Shown here piece by piece: positions 25,946 through 34,377 of a DNA stretch of 57,649 bases. The notes beneath the pieces were generated by a model that saw only the letters and a list, made by a program, of their open reading frames with translations, made no database searches and was not told the origin of the DNA. Location of the stretch: the NCBI GenBank assembly GCA_013287745.1, contig JABDDF010000008.1, positions 1 to 57,649 on the forward strand, read 5' to 3'. The stretch is from Gammaproteobacteria bacterium (GTDB lineage: Bacteria > Pseudomonadota > Gammaproteobacteria > DSM-16500). The position numbers and the translations under genes are program-made. Position 1 is the first letter of the stretch; each line of letters opens with the position of its first letter.

Positions 25946-26920
25946 CTAAAACCATTTCTTTCTTTTAAAAATATATAAAAGAATGACAGCACTGATCACT
26001 AACAAACCCAATGCATAATAATAACCATATCGCCACGTCAACTCTGGCATCCAATAAAAATTCATCCCATAAATCCCTGTTATCAACGATAGCGGTAAGA
26101 ATACGGAAGCAAAGGCAGTTAAAACACGCATGGTTTCATTCATTTTCTGCATTAGGGCATTGTCAATTTGTGCTAGCAAATTGTTTAACATATCGCGAAT
26201 AGAATCCGTTTCATGAAAAATCATTTCACTTTGATTCAGTAAATTAGTTAATGAGAGACGGCATGCTTCCGATATGACTGATATTTTCTTACCTGAAATA
26301 CGCATTAAAATTTCGCGAATGGTCACTAAATTGCGGCGAACCTTCATCATATTTTTTTTAACCGTCATCACATCATTATAGATATTTTTCTGCGAAGAAC
26401 GAACTTGTAAATCTAATTGATCGGCAATCAACTCAAAGCCAAATAGTAAATTCGCATATTCATTGATGATATGATCTAAGATGAGAAACAAAATAAAACA
26501 CGGCGTTTGCGCGTACTGAGAGCCTTGTTGGTAAGCAGAATTAAAACCCCTTAATACAGACAAAGGGTCAAATGAAGCGGTAAAACAAAAGCGATCTGTC
26601 AATTGCAAAATCAATTCACCGACATTTTCCGTTTCTTCATTTAATAAACTGGGGATACGCATCATGATTGTATCATCATGATTGATTAATCTGGGTTTGA
26701 TAGCATTAGCTCTTTGGCATAAATCAATAACAGTGTTCGCCAAGGGGATTTTTTCTATCATTTGCTTAAAAGCAACTTGATCATTCAAGTCACAATGAAT
26801 CCAATAAACCTTAGTTTTATCTTTGAGGGGAAAGTTTAATTCTGCTAATGAACGCGGCTGATAGCTATGTTGCTGGAGATCAAATTCAATGATAATTGAA
26901 TCAAAGATTGTGAGCGTCAT
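25946..26920 (-). CDS. corA: CorA-type divalent metal transporter
   Basis: A 324-residue protein of the CorA family: a large cytoplasmic N-terminal domain, a long helix, and two C-terminal membrane segments (about 265-288 and 298-316). The signature YGMNFYWMPEL follows the first segment and contains the Gly-Met-Asn selectivity filter and the MPEL loop of Mg2+/Co2+ channels; a basic KRKKWF end lies in the cytoplasm. Start ATG 26920 is preferred to an in-frame GTG six bases upstream because AGAGG sits between them. CorA rather than ZntB is favoured by the MPEL loop, but metal preference cannot be read from sequence. Confidence 0.85.
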   Translation of the reverse strand: MTLTIFDSIIIEFDLQQHSYQPRSLAELNFPLKDKTKVYWIHCDLNDQVAFKQMIEKIPLANTVIDLCQRANAIKPRLINHDDTIMMRIPSLLNEETENVGELILQLTDRFCFTASFDPLSVLRGFNSAYQQGSQYAQTPCFILFLILDHIINEYANLLFGFELIADQLDLQVRSSQKNIYNDVMTVKKNMMKVRRNLVTIREILMRISGKKISVISEACRLSLTNLLNQSEMIFHETDSIRDMLNNLLAQIDNALMQKMNETMRVLTAFASVFLPLSLITGIYGMNFYWMPELTWRYGYYYALGLLVISAVILLYIFKRKKWF

Positions 26921-26949
26921 CAGCACCTCTCACATTTGTTGATGTGATC

Positions 26950-26968
26950 AGGGGTCATTATGACCCCT
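26950..26968 (-). terminator. short hairpin downstream of the L,D-transpeptidase gene
   Basis: AGGGGTCAT and ATGACCCCT form a compact eight- to nine-pair stem six bases after the stop of the L,D-transpeptidase gene. There is no clear T-run after it, so it may be only an RNA-stabilising hairpin. Confidence 0.4.
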
Positions 26969-26973
26969 TATCT

Positions 26974-27540
26974 TTAATATGACTCCACAATCACTTTAGT
27001 CCCCATGTGGGCAAAGTTAAATCGTATCCACTCAGCATCTGCCACATGCAATCTCACACAGCCATGGCTTTCATTACCATCCACCACTTCATAGGAGCCA
27101 TGTAAGGCTTGATTGCCATTGAAGAACATGCAATAGGGCATAGGCGCACCGCCATGAGGCAAGGGATAAAGTGTTGACTTGCATTTTGCAGTACCTAATG
27201 AATTGATGCGATAAGAACCCACTCGTGTATGACAGGGACGATGTATATCAGGACACCAGTCACCACCCGCCGTCGCCACACCGCCTTTCACTAAGTTACC
27301 TGCCGGATCATAGGCGCCCCAAGCATGTACTCTTGGATTGACTATAATGACGTCCTCACCTCGAGCTGTAATTTGCTGCGGCATTCTAGCAGCATAGTCT
27401 ACCGTCTTTTTTTCAAGCTTTTCCTGTTGGGGCTTTGATAAAGCAGAATACTGTGAATCATCGCCAGACAGAGAAGAACAAGAACTAAGGAAGAAAGAAA
27501 CCGAAATGCCAATCGCAGCTAATGCAATACTACGCATCAT
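26974..27540 (-). CDS. L,D-transpeptidase (YkuD) lipoprotein
   Basis: A 188-residue envelope enzyme. The N-terminus is a lipoprotein signal peptide with lipobox LSSC (Cys about residue 21), so it should be anchored to a membrane on the periplasmic side. The YkuD catalytic motif is present near residue 160: a His in LHGSYEV followed by ESHGCVRLH, with the nucleophile Cys in SHGCVR. Such enzymes form 3-3 peptidoglycan crosslinks or attach lipoproteins to peptidoglycan. AAGGAG precedes ATG 27540 by five bases; a second ATG directly follows. It stands alone between corA and the FKBP gene. Confidence 0.9.
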   Translation of the reverse strand: MMRSIALAAIGISVSFFLSSCSSLSGDDSQYSALSKPQQEKLEKKTVDYAARMPQQITARGEDVIIVNPRVHAWGAYDPAGNLVKGGVATAGGDWCPDIHRPCHTRVGSYRINSLGTAKCKSTLYPLPHGGAPMPYCMFFNGNQALHGSYEVVDGNESHGCVRLHVADAEWIRFNFAHMGTKVIVESY

Positions 27541-27669
27541 TCCCACTCCTTATATTTTGAAATTACTTTCATTGTAACCCAAAAAAGCATAAGGATAAGA
27601 CTTGTAAAATTATTCTGTCAGTAAATTCATGGATTTAAAGGGGGAAATTAATTCTAACGTTGAGGAACA

Positions 27670-27713
27670 CACCGGCCTAATCGGGCATGCACAGGAGCAT
27701 ATTTAGGCCGGTG
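27670..27713 (-). terminator. hairpin downstream of the FKBP gene
   Basis: CACCGGCCTAA (27670-27680) pairs perfectly with TTAGGCCGGTG (27703-27713) with a loop of 22 bases, 23 bases beyond the FKBP stop. It likely ends the panG-panB-panC-coaX/FKBP direction of transcription. It lacks a strong T-run, so the assignment is moderate. Confidence 0.45.
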
Positions 27714-27735
27714 GATCTTTAAGTGATTAATTATT

Positions 27736-28257
27736 TTAGGACTTAATACCCAGCAATTGCACTTTAAAAATCAAGGTTTCATTTGGACCAATGGCAGGCG
27801 GCGCACCTTGCTGACCATAGGCCAAATTAGCGGGAATATAAAGCTCCCAAGTCGATCCCACTGGCATTAATTGCAATGCTTCTACCCAGCCAGGAATAAC
27901 TTGATTTACTGCAAAAGTTGCTGGTTGGCCGCGTTTATAAGAACTATCAAATTCAGTTCCATTAATTAAAGTGCCTGCATAATGAACGGTGACCGTATCA
28001 TTTGCCGTTGGCTTTGGCCCGGTGCCTGCTACGATGACCTTGTATTGCAAGCCAGATGGCGTGGTGACAACACCAGGCTTAACTTTATTAGACGCTAAAA
28101 AAGCATCACCGCTTGTCACGGTTTGCTGAGTTGATGTTTGATTTTGCATTTGCGGATTCCCCGTCGTTGTTTGTGTATCAGCATAAGCTTGTGCATAAAC
28201 CATCCCTAGCCCTGCTAATACTGTAATGACTGATGATTTGATAATTCCATATGACAT
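27736..28257 (-). CDS. secreted FKBP-type peptidyl-prolyl isomerase
   Basis: A 173-residue protein. The start ATG 28257 (SD GAGGATAG) gives a signal peptide ending in ...GMVYAQAYA; longer in-frame starts upstream would bury it. After a Gln/Thr-rich linker the FKBP domain occupies about 75-173, with [36 protein letters not shown] and [13 protein letters not shown], the usual active-site segments. It catalyses Xaa-Pro isomerisation in the periplasm or at the surface. It lacks the long N-terminal dimerisation helix of Mip, so it is closer to short FkpA/FklB types. It follows coaX by 70 bases and may be read from the same operon. Confidence 0.9.
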   Translation of the reverse strand: MSYGIIKSSVITVLAGLGMVYAQAYADTQTTTGNPQMQNQTSTQQTVTSGDAFLASNKVKPGVVTTPSGLQYKVIVAGTGPKPTANDTVTVHYAGTLINGTEFDSSYKRGQPATFAVNQVIPGWVEALQLMPVGSTWELYIPANLAYGQQGAPPAIGPNETLIFKVQLLGIKS

Positions 28258-28327
28258 GTTGCTATCCTCAAGTAGTAAATTGCGAAGAATTATCATAACG
28301 TAATCAAAAGGAATTATCAGTAGTTTA

Positions 28328-29098
28328 TTACAAGGAAAGTTCATAAGCCTTACTCAATCCCTGCAGCACTAAATCCGGCATAATAACATCAAAGACATTC
28401 TTGTCGCGATAAAGTTGAGCGAATCCACCCGTGCCAATCACCATTGCAGTTTCCGTAGAAAAAGCCTCTTGTTTAATGGTATGAATCATTTCTCTCAGTG
28501 CACCTAATTGACCAAAATAAAGGCCTGCTTGAATACTTTCTCGTGTTGTTCTACCAATACAATGAGAAGGTATTTCAATATCTACCGCCATTAATTTAGC
28601 CGTATTGGCTTTCAATGATTCCATACCAAGGCGCAAGCCTGGCAAAATAGCACCGCCTAAATAATCACGTTTTTGTGAAATCACACAAAGGGTCGTTGCT
28701 GTGCCCATATCGACAATAATAATATTTTTACGAGGAAAAATAGAGATGGCGCCAATAGCATTGGCAATTCGGTCTGCGCCCACTTCATTAGGATTTTTAT
28801 ATTTGATATTTAATCCCGTTTTTACGCCTGATTGCAGCACGAAATAATGACATTTGAGATAAAGTGAAATGCAATGATGAATCGTATAATCACAACTCGG
28901 CACCACTGAACTCACTGCCGTCGCCTTAATTTTTTCTGCTTCAATCTTGTTAAAATGCAGCATACTCAGCAGAAACATGCCGAATTGATCAGCGGTTCCA
29001 ACTAAATGGGTCGCATAACGAAAGCGCGCAATGAGTTGTTCATCTTTAAAAACACCACCTAAGATATGCGTATTACCCACATCAAGACAAAGTAACAT
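28328..29098 (-). CDS. coaX: type III pantothenate kinase
   Basis: CoaX phosphorylates pantothenate, the first step of CoA synthesis, and is feedback-resistant. The 256-residue protein has the ASKHA motifs [15 protein letters not shown] (about 3-17; phosphate 1), the substrate loop [13 protein letters not shown] (about 98-110) and [15 protein letters not shown] (phosphate 2, about 119-133). Its ATG lies four bases after the panC stop. Placing coaX after panB-panC puts pantothenate synthesis and its use in one unit. Confidence 0.95.
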   Translation of the reverse strand: MLLCLDVGNTHILGGVFKDEQLIARFRYATHLVGTADQFGMFLLSMLHFNKIEAEKIKATAVSSVVPSCDYTIHHCISLYLKCHYFVLQSGVKTGLNIKYKNPNEVGADRIANAIGAISIFPRKNIIIVDMGTATTLCVISQKRDYLGGAILPGLRLGMESLKANTAKLMAVDIEIPSHCIGRTTRESIQAGLYFGQLGALREMIHTIKQEAFSTETAMVIGTGGFAQLYRDKNVFDVIMPDLVLQGLSKAYELSL

Positions 29099-29102
29099 AA
29101 AT

Positions 29103-29861
29103 TCATACTCTCACTACATTATCAATTAAACGAATATCACCTAAGGACACAGCGCCCAAACGTCTTTGCCATTGATCCATGATATAATCCACTTTAAATC
29201 CTAAAGAAATTAATTCCGCTGTAATTTGCGCTGCATTTAATTCGCTCTGTAATAAGCGGGGAAAATGCGCGGCTTGCAAACGCTGGGCTGGCGTTAATCT
29301 TGCATTACGTGAACTCAAGGCAAGACCATCAGCTGCACGCATGGTTTCACAGGCATTAATTTTTACTGGTAAGAATAAAGCCGAAACCATTTTCCGAATT
29401 AACAATAATTGCTGATAATCTTTTTCGCCAAAATAAGCTTGAGTCGGCTGTAGCAAATTAAGCAATTTCAACACGACTGTTAACATACCCGTAAAATGTC
29501 CTGGACGATGCGCCCCTTCTAACAATTGACTAACTTGGTCTTCAGTCACGCGCACCTCATAGCCATCTGGATACATCATGTCAGCTTCAGGTAAAAAAAG
29601 ATAATCAACTTGATGCGCTGTTAACAAGGCAATATCAGCTTCATTATTACGCGGATAGGATTGAAAATCTTCTGCTTGATTAAATTGCGTTGGATTGACA
29701 AAGATACTCGCAACAGTAAGATCATTTTCTTGTCGTGAACGCGCACACAAACTCATGTGTCCTGCATGCAGATAACCCATGGTTGGCACAAAGCCAATCG
29801 TTTTATTTGCCAGCGTTTTTCGCAGTGCTTGCCAATCACTTATTTTCGTAACAATGTTCAT
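29103..29861 (-). CDS. panC: pantothenate synthetase
   Basis: PanC joins pantoate and beta-alanine using ATP. The 252-residue protein shows the nucleotidyl-transferase motif GFVPTMGYLHAGHMSL (with H-x-G-H, about 24-39), the FGEKDYQQLLLIRKM segment (about 145) and SSRNARL (about 183). ATG 29861 (AGGAGG 11 bases upstream) matches the family start; longer in-frame options would overlap panB further. The last 26 bases of panB overlap the beginning of this gene, so translation is coupled. Confidence 0.96.
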   Translation of the reverse strand: MNIVTKISDWQALRKTLANKTIGFVPTMGYLHAGHMSLCARSRQENDLTVASIFVNPTQFNQAEDFQSYPRNNEADIALLTAHQVDYLFLPEADMMYPDGYEVRVTEDQVSQLLEGAHRPGHFTGMLTVVLKLLNLLQPTQAYFGEKDYQQLLLIRKMVSALFLPVKINACETMRAADGLALSSRNARLTPAQRLQAAHFPRLLQSELNAAQITAELISLGFKVDYIMDQWQRRLGAVSLGDIRLIDNVVRV

Positions 29862-30630
29862 CGCTTGGAAAACCTCCTGATTGAATAGCATTGACAAATG
29901 ATTCTATACTCTGTGTTATATCTTCATAGCCAGACATAAATTGTTTAACAAATTTTGGCTTGAAATCAATATTCAATCCCAGCAAATCTTGCCACACTAA
30001 GACTTGACCATCTGTTTTTGCACCCGCACCAATGCCAATGGTTGGAATGGATAATACTTGCGTGATATCAGCTGCTAATGGACTGGGTACACATTCTAAG
30101 ACCAAGGCAACGCATCCTGCTGCTTGCAATTTTAAGGCATCTTCTTTAATACGCTCAGCACTTTCTGCTGTCTTGCCCTGCACTTTAAAACCGCCAAGAC
30201 TATGCATTAATTGCAAGGTTAAACCTAAGTGCCCAATCACTGGAATACCTGATTCGGTCAAATGTCGAATTAATTTGAAATTGCCATCAGCACTTTCTAA
30301 TTTTAATGCATGCGCGCCTGCTTGCATTAAAGCACCTGCAGCCGCGACATTTTTACTGAGAGATTGACGATAACTCAGAAAAGGCAAATCACTCACAATA
30401 AATTTATCACCTGCTCCTCTGCTTACCGCTTCCGTGTGAAGACACATCATATCCATAGTGGCAGCCAGTGTATTTTTATGTCCATGCATGGTCATAGCAA
30501 CACTATCACCGACTAACAAACAATCTACATTACTGCCTGACAAGATTCGCGCGCTGGTATAATCATAGCAAGTGACCATACTAATTTTCTGTCCCATTTG
30601 TTTTTTCTTTGAAAAATCTAATACATTCAT
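29836..30630 (-). CDS. panB: 3-methyl-2-oxobutanoate hydroxymethyltransferase
   Basis: PanB transfers a hydroxymethyl group from 5,10-methylene-THF to ketoisovalerate, giving ketopantoate. The 264-residue TIM barrel has SMVTCYDYTSARIL (about 17-30), LLVGDSVAMTMHGHKNT (about 38-54), and the conserved IPTIGIGAGAKTDGQVLVWQ (about 195-214). The start is ATG 30630 with AGAGGAAAA. The ATG overlaps the stop of the upstream panG-like gene (ATGA). Confidence 0.97.
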   Translation of the reverse strand: MNVLDFSKKKQMGQKISMVTCYDYTSARILSGSNVDCLLVGDSVAMTMHGHKNTLAATMDMMCLHTEAVSRGAGDKFIVSDLPFLSYRQSLSKNVAAAGALMQAGAHALKLESADGNFKLIRHLTESGIPVIGHLGLTLQLMHSLGGFKVQGKTAESAERIKEDALKLQAAGCVALVLECVPSPLAADITQVLSIPTIGIGAGAKTDGQVLVWQDLLGLNIDFKPKFVKQFMSGYEDITQSIESFVNAIQSGGFPSDEHCYENK

Positions 30631-31340
30631 TTTATTTTCCTCTGTTTAGAAAAGGCGGTGACAAAACTTGCATAAACATCTTGGAAGGGATCATCTGCGA
30701 GTGCTGCCATATTTTTTTCAATCGTGACATGATCATTACGCGTTAAGGGCCCCGTTAATGCCGTCTGAGGTGCAGTACAAAGATTTTCTGTCACTTGCTG
30801 CAAAAAGGGATGGGCCATCTCAATCGGTATTTGCAATTCCTGCTCAAAGCTATGAAATAATTTCTGCCAAAGCAGACAGCTAAAATTACCGGCTAATACG
30901 CAATAGGCATGATATTTAGGCTTTAATGATTTAGCGATGCGAACATGATGATTGGGCAAGCCAGGTAATAAATCAGAATAATGAGGGGCATCATGATCAA
31001 CAATAAAAGGGACGGATTGATAACGAGCTAAATCATACTGCAATTCATTGAAAGTCATTAGGGGATGAGCACCATAAACACGTTCGCTGATATGGCTACC
31101 GGAAAAATGTATGCAAATTGCGGAAGTTTGTTGAAGATGCTCTGCTGCAAATGCTTCAATCGCAGCATCGCTAATGAGTAATAAAATGTGCGTAGCCTCG
31201 GAAATAGCTGCCTGTAATTGTGCGAGCGCTTGACCACGATGCCAACAAGAAAAATTTAATTTTAATAGAGAAAAATAATATTGAAAGTGCCGCGCAACAC
31301 GGCCATTGCCGATGAGGAGATAATGTGGTACTTGTCTCAT
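30627..31340 (-). CDS. panG: Rossmann-like (DUF2520) protein, probable ketopantoate reductase PanG
   Basis: A 237-residue protein with an NAD(P)-binding start (LLIGNGRVARHF, about 6-17) and a C-terminal DUF2520-type helical domain (HPLMTFNE near 90 and the segment TALTGPLTRNDHVTIEKN near 195-212). It lacks the classic PanE architecture. Francisella and some other bacteria use such a protein, PanG, to reduce ketopantoate to pantoate. Its position as first gene before panB and panC, with a four-base overlap, strongly suggests the same job here and would fill the missing step. ATG 31340 has AAGGA seven bases upstream; an earlier TTG is rejected. The symbol is assigned from context and family, with moderate certainty. 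Confidence 0.68.
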   Translation of the reverse strand: MRQVPHYLLIGNGRVARHFQYYFSLLKLNFSCWHRGQALAQLQAAISEATHILLLISDAAIEAFAAEHLQQTSAICIHFSGSHISERVYGAHPLMTFNELQYDLARYQSVPFIVDHDAPHYSDLLPGLPNHHVRIAKSLKPKYHAYCVLAGNFSCLLWQKLFHSFEQELQIPIEMAHPFLQQVTENLCTAPQTALTGPLTRNDHVTIEKNMAALADDPFQDVYASFVTAFSKQRKIK

Positions 31341-31445
31341 GATCAAGTCCTTAGGGTGACAATTTATGTATCATGTCTCCGCCATTTTCAGGTCGGATCG
31401 AGAGTTAATGTATAAGATCAGTTATGACTTTGCAAGGGTGCGATT

Positions 31446-32201
31446 ATGACGAACCATTATATCATCGTTGGTGATGGTGATTTTTTACCCAAAGAAATCA
31501 TCGCGGAAGTGGTGAAAGATAAAATCATTGTGGCCCTCGATGCGGCGGCAGATCGCTTAGCACATCTTGGCCTTATGCCGCAGATTATTTTAGGTGATTT
31601 TGATGGTGATAGCGCCGAACATGCGGCTTTTTGGGGTATTCGAAGAAGTGGTTCGCAGCTAGAAGATGATGATGAGGCTGCCTATCCTGGGACACATGGA
31701 GTAAGTATTGTACCGCGTAAAAATCAAAATCTGACTGATCTCGCCAAAGCGATTATATATTGCGATGAATTAGGAGCAGCCAGTATTACACTTATCTGCG
31801 CAACAGGTGGACGTTTAGATCATCATGAGGCAGCCATGCGTTGCTTACGTGCTGCTTATAAAAAAGAACGAATGATCATGCTGCACACGGAACAGCAGAG
31901 TATTCGATTCGCTAAAAATGAGAGCTTGGTGATTGAAGGGGAAATTGGTGATAAATGTGCGCTGTTTGCCTTTCCACAAGCTGAATTTTCTTCGGAAGGC
32001 TTGGTTTATGAGGGAAGACATTATCCTTTGAATTTTGCTTTTTCTGAGAGTGTGGGGAATGTGCTTAAAGTTGCTCGCGCTAAAGTAGAAATTCACGGAG
32101 AAGCTTTAGTGATGCTGCCGCCACAACTTGCTTCGCAGCGTGCGTTTATGCGAAAGAGCAGGAGGGAGCGAGCGAGAGTGTTGTTGGGGGAGATGGTGTG
32201 A
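31446..32201 (+). CDS. thiN: thiamine pyrophosphokinase
   Basis: Transfers pyrophosphate from ATP to thiamine to give the cofactor ThDP. The 251-residue protein has the family's LDAAADRLAHLGLMPQIILG start with GDFDGDS (about 55-61), the N-L-T-D-L-A-K-A-I substrate segment (about 97-105), GGRLDHHEA (about 122-130) and a C-terminal thiamine-binding beta domain ending in SVGNVLKV. Normal length. It runs divergently from panG with a gap of 105 bases. Its C-terminus is unusually basic (KSRRERARVLL). Confidence 0.88.
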   Translation: MTNHYIIVGDGDFLPKEIIAEVVKDKIIVALDAAADRLAHLGLMPQIILGDFDGDSAEHAAFWGIRRSGSQLEDDDEAAYPGTHGVSIVPRKNQNLTDLAKAIIYCDELGAASITLICATGGRLDHHEAAMRCLRAAYKKERMIMLHTEQQSIRFAKNESLVIEGEIGDKCALFAFPQAEFSSEGLVYEGRHYPLNFAFSESVGNVLKVARAKVEIHGEALVMLPPQLASQRAFMRKSRRERARVLLGEMV

Positions 32202-32230
32202 TTTTTGATCGCATTAAAGGTTGCGCGGGT

Positions 32231-32560
32231 GTTCGTCGTTACGCTGATGTTCGTCGTTGCGCTGATGTTCGTCGTTGCGCTGATGTTCGTCGTTGCGCTG
32301 ATGTTCGTCGTTGCGCTGATGTTCGTCGTTGCGAGGAGCGCTTTTTGCGACGAAGCAATCCAGGCTTTGACTTTTATCAAATGTTGCTTTTTTATAAAAG
32401 TCAAAGCCTGGATTGCTTCGTCGCAAAAAGCGCTCCTCGCAACGACGAACATCAGCGCAATGACGAACATCAGCGTAACGACGAACATCAGCGCAACGAC
32501 GAACATCAGCGTAACGACGAACATCAGCGCAACGACGAACGCTTCAGCAACGACGAACAC
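32231..32560. repeat. 18-bp tandem repeat palindrome (family R2, copy 2)
   Basis: Five 18-base units (TTCGTCGTTGCGCTGATG) lead to a long palindromic centre (GCGAGGAGCGCTTTTTGCGA, then CGAAGCAATCCAGGCTTTGA, centre near 32385). At least five inverse units (CATCAGCGCAACGACGAA) follow, then two degenerate ones. Unit variants with GTTAC instead of GTTGC occur in both arms. Long open frames on both strands are a by-product of the 18-base period. The element takes up most of the 409-base gap between thiN and the J-domain gene; nothing else is visible there. Confidence 0.9.
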
Positions 32561-32610
32561 CTGCGTAAAAAAAATTCTCTAATACTCACAAGCAACATCA
32601 TAAAAAGAAA

Positions 32611-33585
32611 TTATTTCTCCTGCCGCACATTCATACCAGGATTTTTTATTTGCATCGCTTGTTGATAATATTTTTCATAAAAATCTATATTTTTATCAAG
32701 AGAGGAAAAATAAGCAGTTGCTCTCTTTTCTAAAATTTTCATACAAGATTCAAACTTTTCATATACCAGTTGAGGCGAAACAGAGAAGCCTTTTACTTCA
32801 TAGCCAGATAGCATTCCGTCTAATGCAAGATAATCTGCATCGTCATAAATCTTGCTATTGTCACTCCATTTATTCTCATAGACTTCATTTTTTAATTGTC
32901 TCAAAAATTCAAATCTAGCAAGCGATTCCCTTTTATCAGGAAAAATATCCTGATTTTGAAAACAAGCTTGGTAATAGGAATAAAATCCAGTTAATTCTTT
33001 ATTGTCAAATTCAGTTTGCATAGTTGAGAGCCTTGTTAATATCTGGTCATAGCTAGCATTAATCGCAGCCTCATCATTGACATGCCTGATATTTCTAAAT
33101 TTATTTACTATTTCATATAAAGCATTATGTTCTCGAATAGATTTATTACCAAAGAAACCCTCTGGAATTCTTTTAGCATGTTGTCCGATAATTTTTTCTA
33201 TATCCCAAATTAAGCGTTGGATAAAATTTTGTTTTGCTCGGGCTTCTTCTGATAATGGATCCCGTGTAGTAGTTGTTGTTGTAGTGGTTGTTGGCCGCTC
33301 ATAGGTCTGAGTCGTTCTAGTTGACCTAGTTGAAGTGCCCGCCTTCAGATAAGCATTTCTCTTTCCATCATAAATTCTTTTTTTATCTGCATCTGATAAA
33401 ACTTCGTGCGCATTAGAAATTGGCTTAAATTTTTCCCCGGCTTCTTCAATATTATCTTTATTCCTATCCGGATGCCATTTTAAAGCTAATTTTTTATAAG
33501 CACTTCTAATTTCTGCTAAGCTCGCAGTATCAGGAATACCCAGAACTGTATAATAATCATTGCTTGGATCGTATCTGCGCTGCAT
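32611..33585 (-). CDS. J-domain (DnaJ-like) protein
   Basis: A 324-residue protein with a complete N-terminal J domain (about 10-75): [20 protein letters not shown], then [13 protein letters not shown] with the HPD that stimulates DnaK ATPase. It lacks the Gly/Phe region, zinc fingers and the DnaJ C-terminal domains, so it is a class III J-protein. A linker with a run of ten Thr (about 101-110, from an ACT/ACA-type microsatellite) leads to a helical domain of about 200 residues of unknown function. AACGAGG lies eight bases before ATG 33585, as in the effector-like genes of the other island. It may direct DnaK, or a host Hsp70, to a particular client; that is inference. Confidence 0.85.
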   Translation of the reverse strand: MQRRYDPSNDYYTVLGIPDTASLAEIRSAYKKLALKWHPDRNKDNIEEAGEKFKPISNAHEVLSDADKKRIYDGKRNAYLKAGTSTRSTRTTQTYERPTTTTTTTTTRDPLSEEARAKQNFIQRLIWDIEKIIGQHAKRIPEGFFGNKSIREHNALYEIVNKFRNIRHVNDEAAINASYDQILTRLSTMQTEFDNKELTGFYSYYQACFQNQDIFPDKRESLARFEFLRQLKNEVYENKWSDNSKIYDDADYLALDGMLSGYEVKGFSVSPQLVYEKFESCMKILEKRATAYFSSLDKNIDFYEKYYQQAMQIKNPGMNVRQEK

Positions 33586-33640
33586 GCACAATACTCCTCG
33601 TTGATTTATTTTAATATTTTTATAATTATAGCATTAAATT

Positions 33641-34075
33641 TTACATTACTCTATGGAGTTGCCCTAGCAAGTAAAAAGGGAGAGAAAGCAAGTCATAACT
33701 CACTTCATTTCCCTTGCCATCCTTAACATTCACTTTTGTTTTACTGGGATAATCTGAATTAATTCTCAGCGCCAAAGATAATTTTTTTAATCCCATAAAT
33801 AAATGTAAAGACTTCAAACTACCCGTGCTGCCTGCTTTTATTTCTATTGGAATGACTTGATTTTCATGTTGTATCACATAATCAATTTCTGCGTTTGATC
33901 CAGGTTCTTCTCTATGCCAGCAATATAAATTAGGTTCTATGTAAAAAGGAAAAATGCTTCTTAGTAATTGTCCTGCCACTTGTTCCGCCACGCCGCCATT
34001 ATTAATCAAGATAATTTCATTTATTGCATTAAGCTGGATAAAATTCAAACCCAATGCGGCATTACACAGACCCAC
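33641..34075 (-). pseudogene. DUF4143 ATPase, truncated C-terminal remnant
   Basis: The open frame encodes only the end of an AAA/DUF4143 protein (normally about 380-450 aa): YVGLCNAALGL, NNGGVAEQVAGQLL, CWHREEPGSNAEIDYVI and VIPIEIKAGSTGSLKSL, which is the conserved nuclease-like E-[VI]-D-x-V-[IV] ... P-I-E-[IV]-K segment. An in-frame stop lies just upstream of the GTG, and the N-terminal AAA domain is absent. I infer a decayed gene; the neighbouring sequence to 34377 is repeat material. Confidence 0.75.
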
Positions 34076-34112
34076 ATATTGTTAAGTTATAAGGCATTTT
34101 GCCAATAAGTCA

Positions 34113-34170
34113 AGAAAACAGGGGGGTTGTTTTCTGGGGTAGACCTAGGAAACAGGGGGTTGTTTTGTGG
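34113..34170. repeat. imperfect direct repeat of a G/T-rich unit
   Basis: GAAAACAGGGGGGTTGTTTT and GAAACAGGGGGTTGTTTTGT, each followed by GGGG, lie about 29 bases apart. It is a short tandem duplication with no visible function, next to the truncated DUF4143 gene. Confidence 0.5.
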
Positions 34171-34209
34171 GGATATGTAACTAAAACCGTTTGAGACGGA
34201 GCAAAAAGC

Positions 34210-34349
34210 GCCCTCACCCCTACCCCTCTCCCCTCGCAAAAAGCGCTCCGGGAGAGGGGAGAGTTCTAAATTTTCTCCTCGAAATAACTTAGGACGCTCC
34301 CCTCTCCCGGAGCGCTTTTTGCGAGGGGAGAGGGGCAGGGGGTGAGGGC
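34210..34349. repeat. palindromic repeat family R1 (single-core copy)
   Basis: CCCTCACCCCTACCCCTCTC opens the element and the reverse complement GCAGGGGGTGAGGGC closes it, with CGGGAGAGGGGAG arms around a 30-base centre (TTCTAAATTTTCTCCTCG). It ends 29 bases from the ugd stop. Together with the direct repeats it fills the gap 34076-34377, which otherwise holds no gene. Confidence 0.9.
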
Positions 34350-34377
34350 AAGGGTCGCGCCACTTGCTTCGAAAGGA

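Noticed and set aside
3851-32560. CRISPR array
   Set aside because: The 18-base units are contiguous with no unique spacers, and the arms are in opposite orientation; no cas genes are present.
32093-32665. Several overlapping open frames on both strands over the second R2 array
   Set aside because: Same cause: repeat period divisible by three. Peptides are repeats such as FVVALM and NDEHQR.
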